Shown here piece after piece: positions 19,401-33,300 of a stretch of 64,000 nucleotides of DNA. Position numbers and translations under genes: made by a program. The stretch covers positions 1-64,000 of the forward strand of contig NW_027488641.1 in NCBI RefSeq assembly GCF_050948215.1, written 5' to 3'. Under the pieces are notes generated by a model, which had not been told where the DNA came from, did no database searches, and was given only the letters and a program-made list of their open reading frames with translations. The DNA comes from Halictus rubicundus (lineage: Eukaryota; Arthropoda; Insecta; Hymenoptera; Halictidae). Positions within the stretch are counted from its first letter, which is position 1. Each line of letters opens with the position of its first letter.

Positions 19401-22400
19401 GGATAGAGGATAGGATAGGATAGAGGATAGGATAGGATAGAGGATACGATAGGATAGAGGATAGGATAGGATAGAGGATAGAGGATAGGATAGGATAGAG
19501 GATAGGATAGGATAGAGGATAGGATAGGGCAGAGGAATGGATAGGATAGAGGATAGGATAGACGATAGGATAGGATAGAGCATAGGATAGGATAGAGGAT
19601 AGGGTAGGATAGAGGATAGGATAGGATAGAGGATAGGATAGGATAGAGGATAGGGTAGGATAGAGGATAGGATAGGATAGAGGATAGGATAGGATAGAGG
19701 ATAGGATAGCATAGAGGATAGAGTAGGATAGAGGATAGGATAGGATAGAGGATAGGATAGGATAGAGGATAGGATAGAGGATAGGATAGGATAGAGGATA
19801 GGATCGGATAGAGGATAGGATAGGATAGAGGATAGGATAGGATAGAGGACAGGATAGGATACAGGATAGGATAGGGGATTTGATAGGATAGAGGATATGA
19901 TAGGATAGAAGATAGGATAGGATAGAGGATACGATAGGATAGAGGATAGGATAGGGGATTTGATAGGATATATGATAGGGTAGGATAGAGGATAGGATAG
20001 GATAGAGGATAGGATAGGATAGAGGATAGGATAGGATAGAGGATAGGATAGCATAGAGGATAGGATAGGATAGAGGATAGGATAGGATAGAGGATAGGAT
20101 AGGATAGAGGATAGGATAGGGTGGAGGATAGGATAGAGGATAGGATAGAGGATAGGGTAGAGGATAGGATAGGATAGAGGATAGGATCGGATAGAGAATA
20201 GGATAGGATAGAGGATAGGATAGGATAGAGGATAGGATAGGATAGGATAGAGGATAGGATAGGGGATTTGATAGGATAGAGGATAGGATACGATAGAAGA
20301 TAGGATAGGATAGAGCATAGGATAGGATAGAGGATAGGATAGGATAGAGGATAGGATAGGATAGAGGATAGGATAGGATAGGAGATAGGATAGGATAGAG
20401 GATAGGATAGGATACAGGATAGGATAGGATAGAGGATAGGATAGGATAGAAGATAGGACAGGATAGAGCATATGATAGGATAGAGGATAGGATAGGATAG
20501 AAGATAGGATAGGATAGAGGATAGGATAGGATAGAGGATAGGATAGGATAGAGGATAGGATAGGATAGAGGATTAGATAGAGAATAGGATAGGATAGAGG
20601 ATATTATAGGATAGAGGATATGATAGGACAGAGGAATGGATAGGATAGAGGATTGGATAGTATAGAGGATAGTATAGGATAGACGATAGGATAGGATAGA
20701 GGATAGGATAGGATAGAGGATAGGATAGGATAGGATAAAGGATAGGATAGGATAGAGGATAGGATAGGGGATTTGATAGGATAGAGGATAGGATACGATA
20801 GAAGATAGGATAGGATAGAGGATAGGATAGGATAGAGGATAGGATAGGATAGAGGATAGGATAGGATAGGAGATAGGATAGGATAGAGGATAGGATAGGA
20901 TACAGGATAGGATAGGATAGAGGATAGGATAGGGGATTTGATAGGATAGAGGATAGGATAGGATAGAAGATAGGACAGGATAGAGCATATGATAGGATAG
21001 AGGATAGGATAGGATAGAGGATAGGATAGGATAGAGGATAGGATAGGATGGAGGATAGGATAGGATTGAGGATAGGATAGGTTTGAAGATAGGTTAGGAT
21101 AGAGGATAGGATAGGATAGATGATATTCTAGGATAGAGGGTAGGATAGGATAGAGGATACGATAATATACACGATAGGATAGGATAGAGGATATTATAGG
21201 ATAGAGGATAGGATTAGATAGGATAGAGGATAGGATAGGATAGAGGATAGGATAGGATAGAGGATAGGATAGGATAGAGGATAGGATAGGATAGAGGATA
21301 GGATCGGATAGACGATAGGATAGGATAGAGGAGAGGATAGGATAGAGGATAGGATAGGATAGAGGATAGGATAGAGGATAGGATAGGATAGAGGATAGGA
21401 TCGGATAGAGGATAGAGGATAGGATAGGATAGAGGATAGGATAGGATAGAGGATAGGATAGGGCAGAGGAATGGATAGGATAGAGGATAGGATAGACGAT
21501 AGGATAGGATAGAGCATAGGATAGGATAGAGGATAGGGTAGGATAGAGGATAGGATAGGATAGAGGATAGGATAGGATAGAGGATAGGGTAGGATAGAGG
21601 ATAGGATAGGATAGAGGATAGGATAGGATAGAGGATAGGATAGCATAGAGGATAGAGTAGGATAGAGGATAGGATAGGATAGAGGATAGGATAGGATAGA
21701 GGATAGGATAGAGGATAGGATAGGATAGAGGATAGGATCGGATAGAGGATAGGATAGGATAGAGGATAGGATAGGATAGAGGACAGGATAGGATACAGGA
21801 TAGGATAGGGGATTTGATAGGATAGAGGATATGATAGGATAGAAGATAGGATAGGATAGAGGATACGATAGGATAGAGGATAGGATAGGGGATTTGATAG
21901 GATATATGATAGGGTAGGATAGAGGATAGGATAGGATAGAGGATAGGATAGGATAGAGGATAGGATAGGATAGAGGATAGGATAGCATAGAGGATAGGAT
22001 AGGATAGAGGATAGGATAGGATAGAGGATAGGATAGGATAGAGGATAGGATAGGGTGGAGGATAGGATAGAGGATAGGATAGAGGATAGGGTAGAGGATA
22101 GGATAGGATAGAGGATAGGATCGGATAGAGAATAGGATAGGATAGAGGATAGGATAGGATAGAGGATAGGATAGGATAGGATAGAGGATAGGATAGGGGA
22201 TTTGATAGGATAGAGGATAGGATACGATAGAAGATAGGATAGGATAGAGCATAGGATAGGATAGAGGATAGGATAGGATAGAGGATAGGATAGGATAGAG
22301 GATAGGATAGGATAGGAGATAGGATAGGATAGAGGATAGGATAGGATACAGGATAGGATAGGATAGAGGATAGGATAGGATAGAAGATAGGACAGGATAG

Positions 22401-24570
22401 AGCATATGATAGGATAGAGGATAGGATAGGATAGAAGATAGGATAGGATAGAGGATAGGATAGGATAGAGGATAGGATAGGATAGAGGATAGGATAGGAT
22501 AGAGGATTAGATAGAGAATAGGATAGGATAGAGGATATTATAGGATAGAGGATATGATAGGACAGAGGAATGGATAGGATAGAGGATTGGATAGTATAGA
22601 GGATAGTATAGGATAGACGATAGGATAGGATAGAGGATAGGATAGGATAGAGGATAGGATAGGATAGGATAAAGGATAGGATAGGATAGAGGATAGGATA
22701 GGGGATTTGATAGGATAGAGGATAGGATACGATAGAAGATAGGATAGGATAGAGGATAGGATAGGATAGAGGATAGGATAGGATAGAGGATAGGATAGAG
22801 GATAGGATAGTGGATAGGATAGGATAGATGATATTCTAGGATACAGGGTAGGATAGGATAGAGGATACGATAATATACACGATAGGATAGGATAGAGGAT
22901 ATTATAGGATAGAGGATAGGATAGGATAGGATAGAGGATAGGATAGGATAGAGGATAGGATAGGATAGATGATATTATAGGATAGAGGGTAGGATAGGAT
23001 AGAGGATACGATAATATACACGATAGGATAGGATTGAGGATCGGATACGATAGAGGATAGTATAGGGGATTGGATAGGATAGAGGATAGGATAGGATAGA
23101 GGATAGGATAGGATAGAGGATAGGATAGGATAGAGGATAGGATAGGATAGGGGATAGGATAGGATAGAGGATAGGATAGGATAGAGGATAGGATAGGATA
23201 GACGATAGGATAGAGGATAGGATAGAGGATAGGATAGAGGATAGGATAGAGGATAGGATAGGATAGAGGATAGGATAGGATAAAGGATAGGATAAGATAG
23301 AGGATTGGATAGGATAGAGGATAGGATAGGATGGAGGATAGGATAGGATTGAGGATAGGATAGGTTTGAAGATAGGTTAGGATAGAGGATAGGATAGGAT
23401 AGATGATATTCTAGGATACAGGGTAGGATAGGATAGAGGATACGATAATATACACGATAGGATAGGATAGAGGATATTATAGGATAGAGGATAGGATAGG
23501 ATAGGATAGAGGATAGGATAGGATAGAGGATAGGATAGGATAGGATAGAGGATAGGATAGGATGGAGGATAGGATTAGATAGAGGATAGGATAGAGGATT
23601 GGATAGGATAGAGTATTGGATCGAATAGAGGATCGGATAGAGGATTGGATGGGATAGAGGATTGCATACGATAGAGGATAGAATAGGATAGAGTATAGGA
23701 TAGGATAGAGGATAGGATAGGATAGAGGATAGGAAAGAGGATAGGATAGGATAGAGGATAGGATAGGATAGAGGATAGGATAGGATGGCGGATAGGATAG
23801 AGAATAGGATAGGGTAGAGGATAGGATAGGATAGAGGATAGGATAGGGGATTCGATAGGATAGAGCATAGGAGAGGATAGAGGATAGGATAGGATAGAGG
23901 ATACGATATTATAGAGGATAGGATAGGAGGTGGATAGGATAGAGGATAGGATAGGATAGGATAGAGGATAGGATAGGATAGAGGATAGGATAGGATAGAG
24001 GATAGGATAGGATAGAGGATATGATAGGACAGAAGATAAGATAGGATAGAGGATAGGGTAGGGTAGAGGATAGGATAGGATAGATAAAATTATGGGAAAG
24101 AGGATAGGATTTGATAGAGGATATAATACGATAGAGGATAGGATACGATAGAGGGTAGGATATGATTGAAGATAGGATAGGATAGAGGATATGATAGGAT
24201 AGCGGATAAGGAAGGGGATAGGATAGGATAGAGAATAGTATAGGATAGAGGATAGGATAGGGGATTGGATAGGATAGGATAGAGGATAGGATGTGGGATT
24301 GGATAGGGTAGAGGATAGGATACGATAGAGGATAGGGTAGGATAGGGAATAGAATAGGATAGATAATATTATAGGATAGAGGATAGAATATGATAGAGGA
24401 TACGATATTATAGAGGATAGGATAGGATAGAGGATAGGATAGGGGATTGGATAGGATAGAGGATAGGAGACGATAGAGGATAGGATAGGATAGATGATAG
24501 GATAAAATAGGGGATAGGATAGGATAGAGGATACGATAGAGGATTGGATAGGATAGAGGATAGGATAGGG

Positions 24571-24590
24571 GCTAGTGGATACGTCAGGCC
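24571..24590. repeat. Non-satellite interruption, first copy
   Basis: GCTAGTGGATACGTCAGGCC interrupts the GGATA repeat. It is duplicated exactly 2668 bases downstream at 27239-27258, marking a segmental duplication within the array. Confidence 0.85.
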
Positions 24591-27238
24591 AGAGGATAGG
24601 ATAGGATAGAGGATAGGATATAGGATAGGATACAGGATAGGATAGGATACAGGATACGATATTAGAGAGGATAGGATAGGATAGAGGATAGGATTAGATA
24701 GAGGATAGGATAGAGGATAGGATAGGATAGAGTATTGGATAGAATAGAGGATAGGATAGAGGATTGGATGGGATAGAGGATTGCATACGATAGAGGATAG
24801 AATAGGATAGAGGATAGGATAGGGGGTTGGATAGGACAGAGGATAGGATAGGATATTGGATAGGATAGAGAATAGGATAGCGTAGAGGATAGGATAGGAT
24901 GGAGGATAGGATAGTTGATTCGATAGGATAGAGGATAGGAGAGGATACAGGATAGGATAGGATAGAGGATGCGATATTATAGGGGATAGGATAGGATAGA
25001 GGATAGGATAGGATAGAGGATATGATAGGACAGAAGATAAGATAGGATAGAGGATAGGGTAGGATAGAGGATAGGATAGGATAGATAAAATTATGGGAAA
25101 GAGGATAGGATATGATAGAGGATATAATACGATAGAGGATAGGATACGATAGAGGGTAGGATATGATTGAAGATAGGATAGGATAGAGGATAAGATAGGA
25201 TAGCGGATAAGGTAGGGGATCGGATAGGATAGAGAATAGTATAGGATAGAGGATAGGATAGGGGATTGGATAGGATAGGATAGAGGATAGGATGTGGGAT
25301 TGGATAGGGTAGAGGATATGATACGATAGAGGATAGGGTAGGATAGGGAAAAGCATAGGATAGATAATATTATAGGATAGAGGATAGAATATGATAGAGG
25401 ATACGATGTTATAGGATAGGATATTATTGGATAGGATAGGATAGAGGATAGGATAGGGTAGAGGATAGGATAGAGGATAGGATAGGATAGAGGATAGGAT
25501 AGGATAGAGGATAGGATAGGATAGAGGATAGGATAGGATAGAGGATAGGATAGGATAGAGGATAGGATAGGATAGAGGATAGGATAGGATAGAGGATAGG
25601 ATAGGATAGAGGATAGGATAGGATAGAGGATAGGATAGGATAGAGGATAGGATAGGATAGAGGATAGGATAGGATAGAAGATAGGATAGGAGAGAGGATA
25701 GGATAGGATAGAGGATAGGATAGGATAGAGGATAGGATAGGATAGAGTATAGAATAGGATAGAGGATAGGATAGGATAGAGGATAGGATAAGATTGAGGA
25801 TAGGATAGGATAGATGATAAGATTGGATAGAGCATCGGATAGGAGATTGGATAGAGAATAGGATAGGATAGAGGATAGGATAGATGATTGGATAGGATAG
25901 AGGATAGGATCGGATACAGGATAGGATAGGTGGTTGGATAGGATAGAGGATAGGATAGGATAGAGGATAGGATAGAGGATAGGATAGGATAGAGGATAGG
26001 ATAGAGGATAGGATAGGATAGAGGATAAGATAGGATAGAGGATAGGATAGGATAGAGGATAGGATAGGATAGAGAATAGGATAGGATAGAGGATAGGATA
26101 GGATAGAGGATAGGATAGGATAGTGGATAGGATAGGATAGAGGATAGGATAGGATAGGGAATAGGATAGGGAATAGGATAGGATAGAGGATAGGATAGGA
26201 TAGAGGATAGGATAGAGGATAGGATAGAGGATAGGATAGGATAGAGGATAGGATAGGATAGAGCATAGGATAGGATAGAGGATAGGATAGGATAGAGTAT
26301 AGTATAGAATAGAGGATAGGATAGAGGATTGGATGGGGTAGAGGATAGGATAGGATAGAGGATAGGATAGGGGATTGCATAGGATAGAGGATAGGAGAGG
26401 ATAGAGGATAGGATAGGATAGAGGATAGGATATTATAGGGGATAGGATAGGATAGAGGATAGGATAGGATAGAGGATATGATAGGACAGAAGATAAGATA
26501 GGATAGAGGATAGGGTAGGATAGAGGATAGGATAGGATAGATAAAATTATGGGAAAGAGGATAGGATACGATAGAGGATATAATACGATAGAGGATAGGA
26601 TACGATAGAGGGTAGGATATGATTGAAGATAGGATAGGATAGAGGATAAGATAGGATAGCGGATAAGGTAGGGGATAGGATAGGATAGAGAATAGTATAG
26701 GATAGGGGATAGGATAGGGGATTGGATAGGATAGGATAGAGGATAGGATGTGGGATTGGATAGGGTAGAGGATAGGATACGATAGAGGATAGGGTAGGAT
26801 AGGGAATAGGATAGGATAGAGGATATGATAGGATAGCGGATAAGGTAGGGGATAGGATAGGATAGAGGATAGGATAGGGGATTGGATAGGATAGGATAGA
26901 GGATAGGATGTGGGATTGGATAGGGTAGAGGATAGGATACGATAGAGGATAGGGTAGGATAGGGAATAGGATAGGATAGATAATATTATAGGATAGAGGA
27001 TAGAATATGATAGAGGATACGATATTATAGAGGATAGGATAGGATAGAGGATAGGATAGGGGATTGGATAGGATAGAGGATAGGAGACGATAGAGGATAG
27101 GATAGGATAGATGACAGGATATGATAGAGGATAGGATACGATAGAGGATAGGATAGGATGGAGGATAGGATAAAATAGGGGATAGGATAGGATAGAGGAT
27201 ACGATAGAGGATTGGATAGGATAGAGGATAGGATAGGG

Positions 27239-27258
27239 GCTAGTGGATACGTCAGGCC
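27239..27258. repeat. Non-satellite interruption, second copy
   Basis: Identical to 24571-24590. Surrounding variants, such as GGAGACGATAG and AAAATAGGGGATAGG upstream, are shared too. Confidence 0.85.
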
Positions 27259-30200
27259 AGAGGATAGGATAGGATAGAGGATAGGATATAGGATAGGATA
27301 CAGGATAGGATAGGATACAGGATACGATATTAGAGAGGATAGGATAGGATAGAGGATAGGATAGGATAGAGGATAGGATAGGATAGCGGATAGGATAGGA
27401 TAGAGGATAGGATAGGATAGAGGATAGGATAGGATAGAGGATACGATAGGATAGAGGAAAGGATAGAGGATAGGATAGGATAGAGGATAGGATAGGATAG
27501 AGGATAGGATAGGATAGAGGATAGGATAAAGGATAGGATAGCATAGAGGATAGGATAGGATAGAGGATAGGATAGGATAGAGGATAGGATATAATAGAGG
27601 ATAGGATAGGGGATTGGATTGGATAGAGGATAGGATAGGATAGAGGATAGGATAGGATAGAGGATAGGATAGAGGATAGGATAGGATAGAGGATAGGATA
27701 GGATAGAGGATAGGATAGGATAGAGGATAGGATAGAGGATAGGATAGGATAGAGGATAGGATAGGATAGAGGATAGGATAGGATAGAGGATAGGATAGGA
27801 TAGAGGATAGGATAGGATAGAGGATAGGATAGGATAGAGGATAGGATATAATAGAGGATAGGATCGAACAGAGGATAGGATAGAGGATTGGGTTGGATAG
27901 AGGATAGGATAGGATAGAGGATAGGATAGGTGACTGGATAGGATAGAGGATAGGATAGGATAGAGGGTAGGATAGGATAGAGGATAGGATAGGATAGAAG
28001 ATAGGATAGGATAGTGGATAGGATAGGATAGAGGATAGGATAGGATGGAGGATAGGATAGGATATTGGATAGGATAGAGAATAGGATAGGGTAGAGGATA
28101 GGATAGGATGGAGGATAGGATAGAGGATAGGATAGAGGATAGGATAGGATAGAGGGAAGGATAGGATTGAGGATAGGATAGGATAGAGGGTAGGATAGGA
28201 TAGATGATATTATAGGATAGAGGGTAGGATAGGATAGAGGATACGATAATATACACGATAGGATAGGATTGAGGATCGGATACGATAGAGGATAGGTTAG
28301 GGGATTTGATAGGATAGAGGATAGGATAGGATAGAGGATAGGATAGGATAGAGGATAGGATAGGATAGAGGATAGGATAGGATAGAGGATATGATAGGAT
28401 AGACGATAGGATAGAGGATAGGATAGAGGATAGGATAGAGGATAGGATAGGATAGAGGATTGGATAGGATAGAGGATAGGATAGGATGGAGGATAGGATA
28501 GGATTGAGGATAGGATAGGTTTGAAGATAGGTTAGGATAGAGGATAGGATAGGATAGATGATATTCTAGGATACAGGGTAGGATAGGATAGAGGATACGA
28601 TAATATACACGATAGGATAGGATAGAGGATATTATAGGATAGAGGATAGGATAGGATAGGATAGAGGATAGGATAGGATAGGATAGAGGATAGGATAGGA
28701 TAGAGGATAGGATTAGATAGAGGATAGGATAGAGTATTGGATAGAATAGAGGATCGGATAGAGGATTGGATGGGATAGAGGATTGCATACGATAGAGGAT
28801 AGAATAGGATAGAGTATAGGATAGGGGATTGGATAGGACAGAGGATAGGATAGGATGGAGGATAGGATAGGATATTGGATAGGATAGAGAATAGGATAGG
28901 GTAGAGGATAGGATAGGATGGAGGATAGGATAGGGGATAGGATAGGATAGAGGATAGGATATTATAGAGGATAGGATAGGATAGAGGGAAGGATAGGATT
29001 GAGGATAGGATAGGATAGAGGATAGGATAGGATAGATGTTATTATAGGATAGAGGGTAGGATAGGATAGAGGATACGATAATATACACGATAGGATAGGA
29101 TTGAGGATCGGATACGATAGAGGATAGGATAGGGGATTTGATAGGATAGAGGATAGGATAGGATAGAGGATAGGATAGGATAGAGGATAGGATAGGATAG
29201 AGGATAGGATAGGATAGAGGATAGGATAGGATAGAGGATAGGATAGGATAGGATAGAGGATAGGATAGGATAGAGGATAGGATAGGATAGACGATAGGAT
29301 AGAGGATAGGATAGAGGATAGGATAGAGGATAGGATAGAGGATAGGATAGGATAGAGGATAGGATAGGATAAAGGATAGGATAAGATAGAGGATTGGATA
29401 GGATAGAGGATTGGATAGGATGGAGGATAGGATAGGATTGAGGATAGGATAGGTTTGAAGATAGGTTAGGATAGAGGATAGGATAGGATAGATGATATTC
29501 TAGGATACAGGGTAGGATAGGATAGAGGATACGATAATATACACGATACGATAGGATAGAGGATATTATAGGATAGAGGATAGGATAGGATAGGATAGAG
29601 GATAGGATAGGAGAGAGGATAGGATAGGATAGGATAGAGGATAGGATAGGATAGAGGATAGGATTAGATAGAGGATAGGATAGAGGATTGGATAGGATAT
29701 AGTATTGGATCGAATAGAGGATCGGATAGAGGATTGGATGTGATAGAGGATTGCATACGATAGAGGATAGAATAGGATAGAGGATAGGATAGGATAGAGG
29801 ATACGATATTATAGAGGATAGGATAGGATAGAGGATAGGGTAGGGGATTGGATAGGATAGAGGATAGGAGACGATAGAGGATAGGATAGGATAGATGATA
29901 GGATATGAAAGAGGATAGGATAGGATAGGGGATTGGATAGGATAGAGGATAGGAGACGATAGAGGATAGGATAGGATAGATGATAGGATATGATAGAGGA
30001 TAGGATACGATAGAGGATAGGATAGGATGGAGGATAGGATAAAATAGGGGATAGGATAGGATAGAGGATACGATAGAGGATCTGATAGGATAGAGGATAG
30101 GATAGGATAGGATAGAGGATAGGATAGGTTAGAGGATAGGATAGGATAGGATAGGATAGAGGATAGGATAGGATAGAGGATAGGATAAGATAGAGGATAG

Positions 30201-30399
30201 GATAGGATAGAGGATAGGATAGGATAGAGGATAGGATAGGATAGAGGATTGGATAGGATAGAGGATAGGATAGGATGGAGGATAGGATAGGATTGAGGAT
30301 AGGATAGGTTTGAGGATAGGTTAGGATAGAGGATAGGATAGGATAGATGATATTCTAGGATAGAGGGTAGGATAGGATAGAGGATACGATAATATACAC

Positions 30400-33300
30400 G
30401 ATAGGATAGAATTGAGGATCGGATACGATAGAGGATAGGATAGGGGATTGGATAGGATTGAGGATAGGATAGGATAGATGATAAGATAAGATAGAGCATC
30501 GGATAGGGGATTGGATAGAGAATAGGATAGGATAGAGGATAGGATAAGATAGAGGATAGGATAGGATAGTGGATAGGATAGGATAGGGGATATTATAGGA
30601 TAGAGGATAGGTTAGGATAGCGGATAGGATAGCGGATAGGATAGCGGATAGGATAGCGGACAGGATAGGATAGAGGATAGGATAGGATAGAGGATTGGAT
30701 AGAATACAGGATTGCATTGAGGATAGGATAGGATAGAGGATAGGATAGAGGATAGGATAGAGGATTCGATAGGATAGAGGATTCGATAGGATAGAGGATA
30801 TTATAGGATACACGATAGGTTAGGATAGAGGATTCGATAGGATAGAGGGCAGGATAGGATAGAGGATAGGACAGGGGATTGGATAGGATAGAGGATAGAA
30901 GACGATAGAGGATAGGATAGGATAGAGGATAGGATCGGATAGGGGATTGGATAGAGAATAGGATAGGATAGAGGATAGGATAGGATAGAGCATAGGATAG
31001 GATAGAGGATAGGATAGGATAGAGGATAGGATAGGATAGGGGATATTATAGGATAGAGGATAGCGGATAGGATAGCGCATAGGATAGCGGATAGGATAGC
31101 GGATAGGATAGGATAGAGTATAGAATAGGATAATGGGTAGGATAGGATAGAGGATATGATAGATGATTTGATAGGATAGAGAGTAGGATCGGATAGAGGA
31201 TAGGATAGGATAGAGGATAGGATCGGATAGAGGATAGGATAGATGATTGGATAGGATAGAGGATAGGATAGAGGATAGGATAGGATAGAGGATAGGATAG
31301 GATAGAGGATAGGATAGGATAGAGGATACGATAGGATAGAGGAAAGGATAGAGGATAGGATAGGATAGAGGATAGGATAGGATAGAGGATAGGATAGGAT
31401 AGAGGATAGGATAGGATAGAGGATAGGATAGGATAGAGGATAGGATAGGATAGAGGATAGGATAGGATAGAGGATAGGATAGGATAGAGGATAGGATAGG
31501 ATAGAGCATCGGATAGGTGATTGGATAGAGAATAGGATAGGATAGAGGATAGGATAAGATAGAGGATAGGATAGGATAGTGGATAGGATAGGATAGGGGA
31601 TATTATAGGATAGAGGATAGGTTAGGATAGCGGATAGGATAGCGGATAGGATAGCGGATAGGATAGCGGACAGGATAGGATAGAGGATAGGATAGGATAG
31701 AGGATTGGATAGAATACAGGATTGCATTGAGGATAGGATAGGATAGAGGATAGGATAGAGGATAGGATAGAGGATTCGATAGGATAGAGGATTCGATAGG
31801 ATAGAGGATATTATAGGATACACGATAGGTTAGGATAGAGGATTCGATAGGATAGAGGGCAGGATAGGATAGAGGATAGGACAGGGGATTGGATAGGATA
31901 GAGGATAGAAGACGATAGAGGATAGGATAGGATAGAGGATAGGATCGGATAGGGGATTGGATAGAGAATAGGATAGGATAGAGGATAGGATAGGATAGAG
32001 GATAGGATAGGATAGAGGATAGGATAGGATAGAGGATAGGATAGGATAGGGGATATTATAGGATAGAGGATAGCGGATAGGATAGCGGATAGGATAGCGG
32101 ATAGGATAGCGGATAGGATAGGATAGAGTATAGAATAGGATAATGGGTAGGATAGGATAGAGGATATGATAGATGATTTGATAGGATAGAGAGTAGGATC
32201 GGATAGAGGATAGGATAGGATAGAGGATAGGATCGGATAGAGGATAGGATAGATGATTGGATAGGATAGAGGATAGGATAGAGGATAGGATAGGATAGAG
32301 GATAGGATAGGATAGAGGATAGGATAGGATAGAGGATACGATAGGATAGAGGAAAGGATAGAGGATAGGATAGGATAGAGGATAGGATAGGATAGAGGAT
32401 AGGATAGGATAGAGGATAGGATAGGATAGAGGATAGGATAGGATAGTGGATAGGATAGGATAGAGGATAGGATAGGATAGAGGATAGGATAGGATAGATA
32501 ATAGGATAGGATAGAGGATAGGATAGGATAGAGGATAGGATATAATAGAGGATAGGATCGAACAGAGGATAGGATAGGGGATTGGGTTGGATAGAGGATA
32601 GGATAGGATAGAGGATAGGATACGTGACTGGATAGGATAGAGGATAGGATAGGATAGAGGGTAGGATAGGATAGAGGATAGGATAGGATAGAGGATAGGA
32701 TAGGATAGTGGATAGGATAGGATAGAGGATAGGTTAGGATAGAGGATAGGATAGGATAGAGGATAGGATAGGATAGAGGATAGGATAGGATAGAGGATAA
32801 GATAGGATAGAGGATAGGATAGGATAGAGGATTGGATAGAATACAGGATTGCATTGAGGATAGGATAGGATAGAGGATAGGATAGAGGATACGATAGAGG
32901 ATAGGATAGTGGATTCGATAGGATAGAGGATATTATAGGATACACGATAGGTTAGGATAGAGGATTCGATAGGATAGAGGATAGGATAGGATAGAGGATA
33001 GTATATTATAGAGGATAGGATAGGATAGAGGATAGGATAGGATAGAGGATATGATAGGATAGAGGATAGGATAGGATAGAGAATAGGATAGGATAGAGGA
33101 TAGGATAGGATAGAGGATAGGATAGGATAGAGGATAGGATAGGATAGACGATAGGATAGAGGATAGGATAGAGGATAGGATAGAGGATAGGATAGAGGAT
33201 AGGATAGGATAGAGGATAGGATAGGATAAAGGATAGGATAAGATAGAGGATTGGATAGGATAGAGGATTGGATAGGATGGAGGATAGGATAGGATTGAGG

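Larger units (their letters stand above)
16481..30399. repeat. GGATA satellite, central array (alpha-anchor higher-order type)
   Basis: Same 17-mer monomer with other variants. A diagnostic motif ATAATATACACGATA ends (its CAC) at 17800, 21172, 22880, 23021, 23455, 28256, 28610, 29088, 29544 and 30399, and again at 33401 and 34256 in the next array. It is usually preceded by GATATTCTAGGATA. Blocks with GGGGATTTGATAGG dominate 16.5-23 kb. Type A-like motifs (GGAGACGATAG) reappear from 24.4 kb. A unique interruption GCTAGTGGATACGTCAGGCC is present twice, at 24571 and 27239. No gene is embedded. Confidence 0.95.
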
